Source: JBBQFD01 sp038321575 (GTDB lineage: Bacteria > Bacillota_I > Bacilli_A > RF39 > UBA660). From it: DNA of 5,012 nucleotides. The DNA lies in the NCBI GenBank assembly GCA_038321575.1, contig JBBQFD010000032.1, forward strand, positions 1 to 5,012, written 5' to 3'. Made by a program: the position numbers and the translations under genes. This document shows positions 1 to 5,012 of this stretch, piece by piece (position 1 is the first letter of the stretch; every line of letters begins with the position of its first letter). The notes beneath the pieces are model-generated. The model was not told the DNA's origin. It made no database searches and was given only the letters and a program-made list of their open reading frames with translations.

Positions 1-1243
1 GTAATAAAGCTCTTTCTCCTAATGCCCCATGACCTATTTCACGACGTCCTGGTGAACCATAACGTCCAGTTTCTCCAACACTAAATGCTGGGAAATTATA
101 ATGTAACATAAATCTTTTTTCTTCTTCAATACCAAGGCCATCTAAGATTTGGTGTTCACCTAAAGCACCAAGGGTCGTAACCGCTAATGCTTGGGTTTGG
201 CCACGAGTGAAGACAGCTGATCCATGCGTACGAGCAAGTAAATCAATAGTTGCTGATAAATCACGAATTTCATCCATCGCACGTCCATCAGGACGAACTT
301 TTTCTTCAGTAATTAAACGACGTACTTCTGATGCTTCTACTTCTTCAGCAACATGATGAACATCACTTAAAATATCATCTAAATCATTACTATCTTTATA
401 CAATTCTTTAAAATGATCACGCGCTGAATCTTTAACCGCATCAATTGCGGCATATTTTTCAAGTTTTTCTTTTATTTGAATCGCTTTAGTCATTGGTTTA
501 GTAACTAATTCCTTAACTGCTGCTTCTAATTCCGGTGTTACAGATACTAATTCAACAGTTACTTTTTCACGACCTATTTCTTTAACAACTTCAAGTTGGA
601 AACCAATTAATTCTTTAATTGCTTCATGACCAAACATTATCGCTTCAATCATGTCATCTTCTGATACTTCCTTACTTGCTGATTCAACCATATTAATTGC
701 TTCAATAGTACCTGCTACAATTAGATTAATATCGCTTTTATCTAGTTGTTCAGGTGTTGGATTAATAATAAATTTATCATCAACACGCCCAACAGTTACT
801 CCTGCAATTGGTCCTGAAAATGGAATATCACTAATCGATAATGCTAGTGATGAACCAAATAATGCTGTCATTTCTGGAGTAGCATCTTGATCAACACTTA
901 AAACCGTGTTAATAATTTGCACTTCATTACGAAATCCATCAGCAAATAAAGGACGAATTGGACGATCAATTAAACGTGACGTTAAAGTTGCACTTTCACT
1001 TGGTCGGCCTTCTCTTTTAATAAATCCACCTGGGATTTTACCAACAGAATATAATTTTTCTTGATATAAAACAGTTAACGGAAAAAAGTCAGCCGTACTA
1101 ACTATTTTATTCATAACGGTTGCTGTTAAAATAACTGTATCGTCATATCTAACTAATACCGCACCATTGCTTTGTTTAGCTAATTCGCCACTTTCAACAA
1201 TTAACTTGCGACCATGAAAATCAAATTCAAAAACTTTCTTCAT
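1..1243 (-). CDS. pnp: Polynucleotide phosphorylase (PNPase), N-terminal 414 residues, cut by left window edge
   Basis: PNPase is a 3'-5' exoribonuclease that breaks RNA down with phosphate, releasing nucleoside diphosphates; it acts as a cytoplasmic trimer in mRNA turnover. The frame is open from ATG at 1243 to the window edge with no frameshift. The first RNase PH domain carries GGFIKREGRPSE (about residues 72-83; the FIKR form of the FFRR loop, as in B. subtilis) and RLIDRPIRPLFADGF. A helical linker spans roughly residues 215-310. The second RNase PH domain begins near VRPDGR (316-321) and shows RTHGS (338-342), TRGQTQAL (346-353) and GRREIGHGALGER (399-411), which includes the paired arginines of the phosphate site. 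The rest of this domain with its catalytic aspartates, and the KH and S1 RNA-binding domains, lie outside. GAGGG at 1249-1253, five bases upstream, supports the start. It follows rpsO by 59 bp, the classic rpsO-pnp pairing; no separate promoter is evident, so readthrough from rpsO is likely. Identity is near certain. Confidence 0.98.
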   Translation of the reverse strand, partial: MKKVFEFDFHGRKLIVESGELAKQSNGAVLVRYDDTVILTATVMNKIVSTADFFPLTVLYQEKLYSVGKIPGGFIKREGRPSESATLTSRLIDRPIRPLFADGFRNEVQIINTVLSVDQDATPEMTALFGSSLALSISDIPFSGPIAGVTVGRVDDKFIINPTPEQLDKSDINLIVAGTIEAINMVESASKEVSEDDMIEAIMFGHEAIKELIGFQLEVVKEIGREKVTVELVSVTPELEAAVKELVTKPMTKAIQIKEKLEKYAAIDAVKDSARDHFKELYKDSNDLDDILSDVHHVAEEVEASEVRRLITEEKVRPDGRAMDEIRDLSATIDLLARTHGSAVFTRGQTQALAVTTLGALGEHQILDGLGIEEEKRFMLHYNFPAFSVGETGRYGSPGRREIGHGALGERALL

Positions 1244-1258
1244 CTTTTCCCTCTTTTC

Positions 1259-1290
1259 AAAAGTAAAGACACTCAAAAATTGGAGTGCCT
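1259..1290 (-). terminator. rpsO-pnp intercistronic hairpin: weak terminator, attenuator or processing site
   Basis: On the transcribed strand the arms AGGCACTC (1290-1283) and GAGTGTCT (1274-1267) form an 8-bp stem with one G-U pair around an 8-nt loop. Within that loop AA can also pair with TT across a bulged C. A broken T-rich tail (TTACTTTT, 1266-1259) follows. The hairpin starts 12 nt after the rpsO stop and ends 23 nt before the pnp start. The tail is poor for a full terminator, so partial termination that lowers pnp relative to rpsO is plausible. In E. coli a terminator and an RNase III-cut stem-loop occupy this interval; a similar role here is inference only. Confidence 0.55.
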
Positions 1291-1302
1291 ACCATTAATA
1301 TA

Positions 1303-1572
1303 TTATTTTCTTAATTCTAGACTTTTAACAACTTTACGGTATTTAGCAACATCTGTTTTAGCTAAGTAATTCAAAAGACTACGTCTTTGTCCTACTTTCT
1401 TAAGAAGACCACGTCTTGAGTGGAAATCTTGTACATGTGCTTTTAAATGTTCCGTTAAAGTATTAATTTCTTGAGTTAAGATTGCAACTTGTACTTCAGT
1501 TGAGCCTGTATCTTTTGGATTACGAGCATACTTTTGTACGATTGCTTCTTTTACACTTTTAGTTAATGCCAT
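1303..1572 (-). CDS. rpsO: 30S ribosomal protein S15
   Basis: S15 is a primary binder of the central domain of 16S rRNA, where it holds the helix 20/21/22 three-way junction and nucleates assembly of the 30S platform. The 89-residue length is the family norm. Visible signatures are DTGSTEVQVAILT (21-33), HLKAHVQDFHSRRGLL (41-56) and a basic GQRRSLLNYL (60-69), all typical of the four-helix S15 fold. H41, D48 and S51, the patch described in the family as contacting the rRNA G-U/G-C motif, are all present. The start is fixed by AAGGAG at 1581-1586, eight bases upstream. The gene stands 112 bp after the DedA gene with its own promoter (1653-1681) and a structured leader (1599-1642) that may bind S15 for feedback control. 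pnp follows after a hairpin. The stop is TAA. Confidence 0.99.
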   Translation of the reverse strand: MALTKSVKEAIVQKYARNPKDTGSTEVQVAILTQEINTLTEHLKAHVQDFHSRRGLLKKVGQRRSLLNYLAKTDVAKYRKVVKSLELRK

Positions 1573-1598
1573 TTAAAATTCTCCTTCCATATAATTCG

Positions 1599-1642
1599 CT
1601 TAATTCCGAGAAATAGTCGGAGACTCAAAATCCCAGAATAAG
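1599..1642 (-). promoter_or_regulatory. Candidate S15-binding autoregulatory leader (three-way junction) of rpsO
   Basis: The rpsO leader can fold on paper into a compact three-way junction. P1 pairs CTTATTC (1642-1636) with GAATTAAG (1606-1599), giving 7 bp with one bulged T. P2 pairs GGGA (1634-1631) with TCTC (1623-1620) around a 7-nt loop, and contains adjacent G-U and G-C pairs. P3 pairs CGA (1619-1617) with TCG (1609-1607) around a 7-nt loop. P2 and P3 abut with no unpaired base, and a single T (1635) separates P1 from P2. S15 recognises a three-way junction and a G-U/G-C motif in 16S rRNA, and Firmicute rpsO leaders that mimic this are known. P1 ends 26 nt before the start codon, close to the Shine-Dalgarno site. 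P2 and P3 are short, and a 5-bp TCCGA/TCGGA hairpin (1621-1617 with 1609-1605) competes, so this is a candidate fold by eye. Confidence 0.5.
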
Positions 1643-1651
1643 TACAATTAA

Positions 1652-1668
1652 TAATATACACTATATTA
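1652..1668. repeat. 17-bp inverted repeat overlapping the rpsO -10 element
   Basis: The plus strand reads TAATATA-CAC-TATATTA, a perfect 7-bp inverted repeat with a 3-bp spacer. One half-arm contains the rpsO -10 hexamer. The position suits a repressor operator, but the arms are purely A/T and such palindromes arise easily by chance in DNA this AT-rich. No second copy is apparent in the window. Confidence 0.3.
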
Positions 1669-1681
1669 CCAACAAATTCAA
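1653..1681 (-). promoter_or_regulatory. Predicted sigma-A-type promoter of rpsO
   Basis: TTGAAT (-35, 1681-1676) and TATATT (-10, 1658-1653) are separated by exactly 17 bp. They match the vegetative consensus at 4/6 and 5/6 positions. The -35 begins 4 bp after the DedA stop codon. A start about 7 nt downstream, near 1646, gives a leader of roughly 73 nt that contains the whole candidate S15-binding fold. No terminator is seen between the DedA gene and this promoter, so rpsO may also receive readthrough from the truB operon. Confidence 0.6.
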
Positions 1682-1684
1682 TAG

Positions 1685-2305
1685 TTATTTTTTCTTTGGT
1701 AACCTTTTTTTATAAATAATTAAACCAACAACCGTTATAACAATTAAAGTAAGTAACATCCCTTTAGAATATACGTCAAAATATGAGGCAATACTCTCCC
1801 AATTATCACCGGCTAATTTACCTAAATAAACAAGTACAATATTCCAAATAAGGGTTCCTAAAGTTGTTAGAATTAAGAATGGTTTTAAATCCATTTTCGT
1901 CATTCCTGCTGGTATTGAAACTAAACTACGAACAATCGGAATAAAACGACCAAAGAAAACGGCTTTAGCTTCATAACGATCAAACCATTTCTTAGCTTTA
2001 TCTAAATCTTTTACTTTTAAGTGTAATGCACGTCCCACTTTAGAATTAAATATTGCGCATAAACGATCATAATCAAATATTCGTCCTAAAGCGTAAAGTA
2101 TAAGAGCTCCTAAAACAGCACCTAAAGTGGCGGCAATAATAACGCCAATAATATTCATATTACTACCTTTTAAGGTTGTCGCAAAACCGCCAAAAGTTAA
2201 AATAACTTCCGATGGTATTGGGGGAAAAATATTTTCAATAGCTATAAGTAGGAATACTCCTAAATAACCAAATGTATTAACAATACTTAATATAGTTGCT
2301 TGCAT
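1685..2305 (-). CDS. DedA-family integral membrane protein (putative undecaprenyl-phosphate transporter)
   Basis: DedA (SNARE-associated/VTT) proteins sit in the cytoplasmic membrane. Members, including a B. subtilis one, have been shown to return undecaprenyl phosphate across the membrane for cell-wall synthesis; other members affect membrane potential and peptide resistance. The 206-residue length is typical. Family marks are E24 followed by FPPIPSEVIL (27-36) in the re-entrant N-terminal region, then FFGRFIPIVRS (117-127) and IPAGM (131-135), carrying the conserved R120, R126 and the PAG turn. Hydrophobic segments lie at about 5-25, 50-73, 143-163 and 180-198, and the tail is lysine-rich (KKRLPKKK), probably cytoplasmic. 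AAAGGAG (2312-2318), six bases upstream, fixes the start. It is 14 bp downstream of truB, with its ribosome site almost touching the truB stop, so the two are co-transcribed and perhaps translationally coupled. The family is clear; the exact substrate is inferred from relatives. Confidence 0.93.
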   Translation of the reverse strand: MQATILSIVNTFGYLGVFLLIAIENIFPPIPSEVILTFGGFATTLKGSNMNIIGVIIAATLGAVLGALILYALGRIFDYDRLCAIFNSKVGRALHLKVKDLDKAKKWFDRYEAKAVFFGRFIPIVRSLVSIPAGMTKMDLKPFLILTTLGTLIWNIVLVYLGKLAGDNWESIASYFDVYSKGMLLTLIVITVVGLIIYKKRLPKKK

Positions 2306-2319
2306 ATAATTCTCCTTTA

Positions 2320-3177
2320 TTAAAACATCTTATATGGTTTTAATTTTCCTTCATATTCATGATATAGTGCTACTTCTAAGCCTAATTCATTAATGAATAA
2401 TACCTCATTAACACCATAAACATTATCAATAACATTACCATTCATAATCGACTTTTTAATTATATCATCAATTACGACAATTGTTGCATCAGGTAGACAA
2501 TCTTTGATACTGATTAATTTGTAATTCTTGTTCTTTATATCATCTAAACTGTAGCAATCTTCAATTTTGTAAAGCCCTTGTCGGGTTCTTTTGAGTTCTG
2601 ACATGACACCAATGGTACTTAGTTTAATCGCTATATCATTAACTAAACTACGAATGTAAGTACCTTTACTTACAAGGGTTTTAACTGTAAAGATAGTCTT
2701 TGAATCAGTATTTATAACATCACTTATTAATTCCAATGATTTTACAGTTACTTGTCTTTTAGGTAACGCTATCTCTTCATTATTACGCGCATATTCATAA
2801 AGCTTACGCCCAGCTATTTTGACAGCTGAATAAGCTGGTACTTCTTGATCATAAGTACCAATCATACCACTTAAAACATCTTTAATTTCATCGTTATTAA
2901 AATTAGTGCTTTGTTGTTCTAGAATTTTACCCGTTATATCTAAAGTATTTGTTTTTATACCTAACGTAATCTCTGCGATATATTCTTTTTCCGTACTAGT
3001 AATCATCTCGACTAACTTAGTTGCACTACCTACGCATAAGACTAAAACACCAGTAGCCATTGGGTCAAGGGTTCCTGTATGACCTACTTGTTTAGTGTTA
3101 AGTTCCCTACCAACAATATTAACAATATCACGACTGGTAAAGTCTTTTTCTTTATTTATAAGTAATAAACCATTCAT
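2320..3177 (-). CDS. truB: tRNA pseudouridine-55 synthase TruB
   Basis: TruB converts U55 in the T-psi-C loop of elongator tRNAs to pseudouridine and also acts as a tRNA folding chaperone in the cytoplasm. The 285 residues match bacterial TruB length. The catalytic motif GHTGTLDPMATGVL (32-45) contains the nucleophile D38. Other family marks are KEYIAEITLG (64-73) with Y66, the stretch NTLDITG (77-83), PAYSAVKIAGRKLYEYAR (114-131) and KGTYIRSLVNDIA (171-183) with the conserved R176. The divergent C-terminal part (about 230-285) probably corresponds to the small PUA-like domain of the family. GGTG at 3183-3186, five bases from the ATG, supports the start. A promoter lies immediately upstream (3193-3221), behind the cysS terminator, and the DedA gene follows after 14 bp. 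In many Firmicutes truB is followed by ribF then rpsO-pnp; here the DedA gene takes the ribF slot. Confidence 0.98.
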   Translation of the reverse strand: MNGLLLINKEKDFTSRDIVNIVGRELNTKQVGHTGTLDPMATGVLVLCVGSATKLVEMITSTEKEYIAEITLGIKTNTLDITGKILEQQSTNFNNDEIKDVLSGMIGTYDQEVPAYSAVKIAGRKLYEYARNNEEIALPKRQVTVKSLELISDVINTDSKTIFTVKTLVSKGTYIRSLVNDIAIKLSTIGVMSELKRTRQGLYKIEDCYSLDDIKNKNYKLISIKDCLPDATIVVIDDIIKKSIMNGNVIDNVYGVNEVLFINELGLEVALYHEYEGKLKPYKMF

Positions 3178-3192
3178 ATTATCACCACATTA

Positions 3193-3221
3193 ATTATACC
3201 TAACAAAAGAAAATAACACAA
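3193..3221 (-). promoter_or_regulatory. Predicted promoter of truB-dedA, with its -35 inside the cysS terminator
   Basis: A perfect TATAAT (-10, 3198-3193) is preceded at 17 bp by TTGTGT (-35, 3221-3216; only TTG matches the consensus). The -35 lies in the 3' arm of the cysS terminator hairpin. A start about 7 nt after the -10 falls near 3186, at the first base of the GGTG Shine-Dalgarno, leaving a leader of only about 9 nt. The perfect -10 is the main support; the -35 is weak. Confidence 0.55.
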
Positions 3222-3236
3222 CAAATTGTGTTATTT
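3205..3236 (-). terminator. Intrinsic terminator of cysS, overlapping its stop codon
   Basis: On the transcribed strand a perfect 11-bp stem, AAATAACACAA (3236-3226) and TTGTGTTATTT (3221-3211), encloses a 4-nt loop and runs into a T-rich tail TCTTTT (3210-3205). The 5' arm begins with the last cysS lysine codon and contains the TAA stop (3233-3231). A terminating ribosome would therefore cover the hairpin. The stem is AT-rich, but its length and tail make it a credible Rho-independent terminator. Confidence 0.75.
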
Positions 3237-4628
3237 AATTAATTCATAGATAGTACCATCTTTAGTGTCTTTAATAAGTATTCCTTTATCTTTTAATTGA
3301 TCACGAATTTGATCAGATAAAGCATAATCTTTATTGTTTTTAGCAATATCTCTTTTTTTAAGAGCATCTTTGATATAACTTAATAATTCATCATTAAAGT
3401 TTTCTTCTTGAATTAAATTAAGTGATAGCACTAAATCAAATGATTTAATAAGTTCTAGTTTAGTTTTATTACTTATACTATCTTTTAATACATTATATAA
3501 AGTAGTTAAGGCATTTGATGTATTTAAATCATCAGCTAACGCTTCTTTAAATATTTGATGATATTTATCAAAGTCTAATTGATTGAAATCTCCATTTGGA
3601 TTATCTTTAATCATTTTAATCTTCCCTAATACTTTATTATAAGTCACAACCGCTGAATCAAGTACATCATATGAAAACATTAATTGCTTACGATAATGTG
3701 ATTGTAAGCATAAGAAACGATATGCAAGTGGGTTATAACCTTTTTCTTCTAAAAGTGATAAAGTTAAGAATCCACCACTTGATTTGCTCATTTTACCATT
3801 AATATCATTTAAGTGTTCCCCATGTATCCAATAACCACACCATTTATGGCCTAAATAAGCCTCACTCTGCGCTATTTCATTACTATGGTGGGGAAATATA
3901 TTATCTACTCCACCACAATGAATATCGAGGTATTCTCCTAGGTATTTTAAGGCTAGTCCAGTACACTCAATATGCCATCCTGGATAACCTCTTCCCCATG
4001 GACTATCCCATTGCATTAATTGATTTAAGAATTTAGAATTAGTAAACCATAACCCAAAATCAGCTGGATTCTTCTTAGCAAAGTCTTCGGTTACTGTATC
4101 ACGAACCCCGATCTTTAATTCATCTGCTTTTTTACCAGATAAAGCATAATAATCACTGGCTTTAGTAATATCAAAATAAACATTACCATCAGCAATATAA
4201 GCTGATTTATTTTCAAGTAATTTAGTTACTATTTTAATATAATCATCGATATGAGCACTAGCTTTTTCAACTATTTCAGGTCTTTTATTGTTTAATTTAG
4301 CATTATCTTTAAAAAATGATTCGGAATAAAAATCAGCAATCTCCCAAACAGTCTTATGTTCACGTAAAGCTCCCGTTGACATCTTATCTTCACCGGTATC
4401 ACTATCATTAGCCATATGACCAACATCAGTAATATTCATAACTCTTTTAACCTTAAAATCATTATATATTAATGACTTTTCTAAAACATCTTCGAATATA
4501 TAAGTACGAAGATTCCCTATATGCGCAAAATAATAAACCGTTGGTCCACAAGTATACATTTTTACCGATTCATTATCATGTGGTATAAATGGTTCAATTT
4601 TCTTAGTTAATGTGTTATATAGGTTCAT
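3231..4628 (-). CDS. cysS: Cysteinyl-tRNA synthetase
   Basis: This class I enzyme charges tRNA-Cys with cysteine using ATP in the cytoplasm. The 465 residues match the bacterial family. The Rossmann catalytic domain has CGPTVYYFAHIGN, with zinc ligand C27 and the HIGH-type motif HIGN (36-39). SPWGRGYPGWHIECTGL follows, with zinc ligand C222, then FPHHSNEIAQSEA, with H247 and E251 completing the zinc site. The KMSKS signature is intact at 279-283. It is followed by SGGF, where many homologues have LGNF or xGEF. A helical anticodon-binding region occupies about 330-400, and the C-terminal end (KGILIKDTKDGTIYELIK) is the usual family ending. AAAGGTG (4634-4640), five bases upstream, supports the ATG. 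The gene stands alone between two terminators, with its own extended -10 promoter. The roughly 15-nt predicted leader leaves no room for a T-box. All seven tryptophans are TGG. Confidence 0.99.
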   Translation of the reverse strand: MNLYNTLTKKIEPFIPHDNESVKMYTCGPTVYYFAHIGNLRTYIFEDVLEKSLIYNDFKVKRVMNITDVGHMANDSDTGEDKMSTGALREHKTVWEIADFYSESFFKDNAKLNNKRPEIVEKASAHIDDYIKIVTKLLENKSAYIADGNVYFDITKASDYYALSGKKADELKIGVRDTVTEDFAKKNPADFGLWFTNSKFLNQLMQWDSPWGRGYPGWHIECTGLALKYLGEYLDIHCGGVDNIFPHHSNEIAQSEAYLGHKWCGYWIHGEHLNDINGKMSKSSGGFLTLSLLEEKGYNPLAYRFLCLQSHYRKQLMFSYDVLDSAVVTYNKVLGKIKMIKDNPNGDFNQLDFDKYHQIFKEALADDLNTSNALTTLYNVLKDSISNKTKLELIKSFDLVLSLNLIQEENFNDELLSYIKDALKKRDIAKNNKDYALSDQIRDQLKDKGILIKDTKDGTIYELIK

Positions 4629-4649
4629 AAAATCACCTTTTCTTAACTA

Positions 4650-4658
4650 ATTATAACA
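4650..4658 (-). promoter_or_regulatory. Predicted extended -10 promoter of cysS
   Basis: TGTTATAAT (4658-4650) is a perfect TATAAT with the TGn extension upstream, which can drive initiation without a strong -35. At 17 bp the -35 position reads TTTATT (4678-4673), a poor match that lies within the hairpin of the preceding terminator. A start near 4643 gives a leader of about 15 nt that holds only the Shine-Dalgarno. Confidence 0.6.
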
Positions 4659-4660
4659 TA

Positions 4661-4693
4661 AAAAAACAATCTAATAAACTATTAGATTGTTTT
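4661..4693 (-). terminator. Intrinsic terminator of the gene upstream of cysS
   Basis: The transcribed strand reads AAAACAATCTAATA (4693-4680), a 3-nt loop, then TATTAGATTGTTTT (4676-4663) and two further T. This is a perfect 14-bp inverted repeat; in practice the two pairs next to the loop may open. The 3' arm ends in a run of six T (4666-4661). The hairpin starts 13 nt after the stop of the unknown gene. On the other strand the same hairpin is followed by a T-rich stretch, but no plus-strand gene approaches it. Confidence 0.8.
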
Positions 4694-4706
4694 ACTTATT
4701 TGTTTG

Positions 4707-5012
4707 TTACTTAGTTTTTGTATTTGAAAATGTTAATCCACAATCTTGTAATGTTTTTACTTCATTACGTAGATCAGTGATTGGTGTTTCAAATGATTTA
4801 GTAACTTCATCACTCATATACTTTTTGGCATCTTCATTAATTTGACTACCAGCACCTTGTTTAGCTAAGTAAAGGCCACCAGTTGACATTTCACCTTGAG
4901 TATAAGGTAATGAGTTGTTTACTGTTCCGCTATAGAAATCAAATATGTTTTTATACATTGGTTGATAATCAGTTGCGTTTGCTTTAACCATTTTTAAGTA
5001 TTCACTTTCAAG
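4707..5012 (-). CDS. Unrecognised protein, C-terminal 101 residues only, cut by right window edge
   Basis: The frame is open from the right edge to a TAA at 4707-4709, so the true start lies outside. The internal ATG at 4991 has no good Shine-Dalgarno upstream: the preceding bases read through as LESEYLK in the same frame and look like continuing protein. The visible part is polar, with no membrane segment. It has aromatic and Asn/Thr-rich stretches (YQPMYKNIFDFYSGTVNN), a Gly-rich turn (STGGLYLAKQGAGS) and a likely helical end (EDAKKYMSDEVTKSF, TDLRNEVKTLQDCGL), closing with TFSNTKTK. There is one cysteine, near the end. I recognise no family. A solute-binding protein, another surface protein or a ferritin-like helical protein are guesses I cannot support. 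A strong terminator ends its transcript, and cysS starts a new one, so no functional link to cysS is implied. Confidence 0.75.
   Translation of the reverse strand, partial: LESEYLKMVKANATDYQPMYKNIFDFYSGTVNNSLPYTQGEMSTGGLYLAKQGAGSQINEDAKKYMSDEVTKSFETPITDLRNEVKTLQDCGLTFSNTKTK

Noticed and set aside
651..890. Plus-strand open frame of 79 codons
   Set aside because: It lies wholly inside the conserved pnp coding region on the other strand, has a low-complexity Ser/Ile-rich product and no clear ribosome site. It is a shadow of pnp.
1244..1330. Separate promoter for pnp
   Set aside because: TATATT-like sequence occurs just after the rpsO stop, but no -35-like element lies at a 16-18 bp spacing.
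1652..1684. Terminator after the DedA gene
   Set aside because: The only hairpin here (TAATATA-GTG-TATATTA on the transcribed strand) has no G/C in its stem and no T run after it, so termination is not supported.
4629..4706. Possible T-box or other cysteine-responsive leader before cysS
   Set aside because: The whole gap is 78 bp and is filled by a terminator and a promoter. No T-box sequence is visible, and the predicted leader is about 15 nt.
4707..4991. Taking the ATG at 4991 as the true start of a 94-residue protein
   Set aside because: The frame stays open through the seven codons to the window edge and no Shine-Dalgarno precedes that ATG, so an internal methionine in a longer gene is more likely.
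1..5012. Mobile elements, CRISPR, defence or secondary-metabolism genes
   Set aside because: Reading both strands showed only housekeeping genes, one DedA gene and one unidentified tail. No transposase, repeat array, attachment site or toxin-antitoxin pair was seen.

Overview
The window is a compact, AT-rich stretch of bacterial chromosome with every gene on the minus strand. Transcription therefore runs from the right edge to the left edge. In that order the genes are: the 3' end of an unrecognised gene, cysS (cysteinyl-tRNA synthetase), truB (tRNA pseudouridine-55 synthase), a DedA-family membrane protein gene, rpsO (ribosomal protein S15), and the first 414 codons of pnp (polynucleotide phosphorylase), which is cut by the left edge. 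No mobile element, CRISPR array, tRNA, rRNA or long gene-free stretch is visible; the longest intergenic space is about 112 bases.

The low G+C content, strong Shine-Dalgarno sites and a PNPase that reads very like the Bacillus subtilis protein suggest a low-GC Firmicute, broadly Bacilli, Erysipelotrichia or Acholeplasma-like. All ten tryptophans in the cysS and DedA products are TGG, and the housekeeping frames are full length with TGA read as stop. This argues against the Mycoplasma/Spiroplasma code. All five visible stop codons are TAA. The exact taxon cannot be fixed from this sequence.

Region by region: (1) 4629-5012 holds the end of an unknown gene, a strong intrinsic terminator, and an extended -10 promoter for cysS. 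(2) cysS ends in a second intrinsic terminator whose stem includes the cysS stop codon. A TATAAT promoter follows at once and should start truB with a leader of only about 9 nt. (3) truB and the DedA gene are 14 bp apart and form an operon. (4) A promoter just after the DedA stop precedes a leader of about 70 nt before rpsO. That leader can fold as a three-way junction with a G-U/G-C pair, the shape expected of an S15 autoregulatory site. (5) rpsO and pnp are separated by a hairpin that may attenuate or be processed.

Most products serve translation and RNA metabolism: tRNA charging, tRNA modification, the small ribosomal subunit and RNA decay. The DedA protein is the exception. It sits where B. 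subtilis and relatives carry ribF/ribC, between truB and rpsO. I see no new defence or mobile system here; the most interesting signals are regulatory RNA and the compact terminator-promoter junctions.
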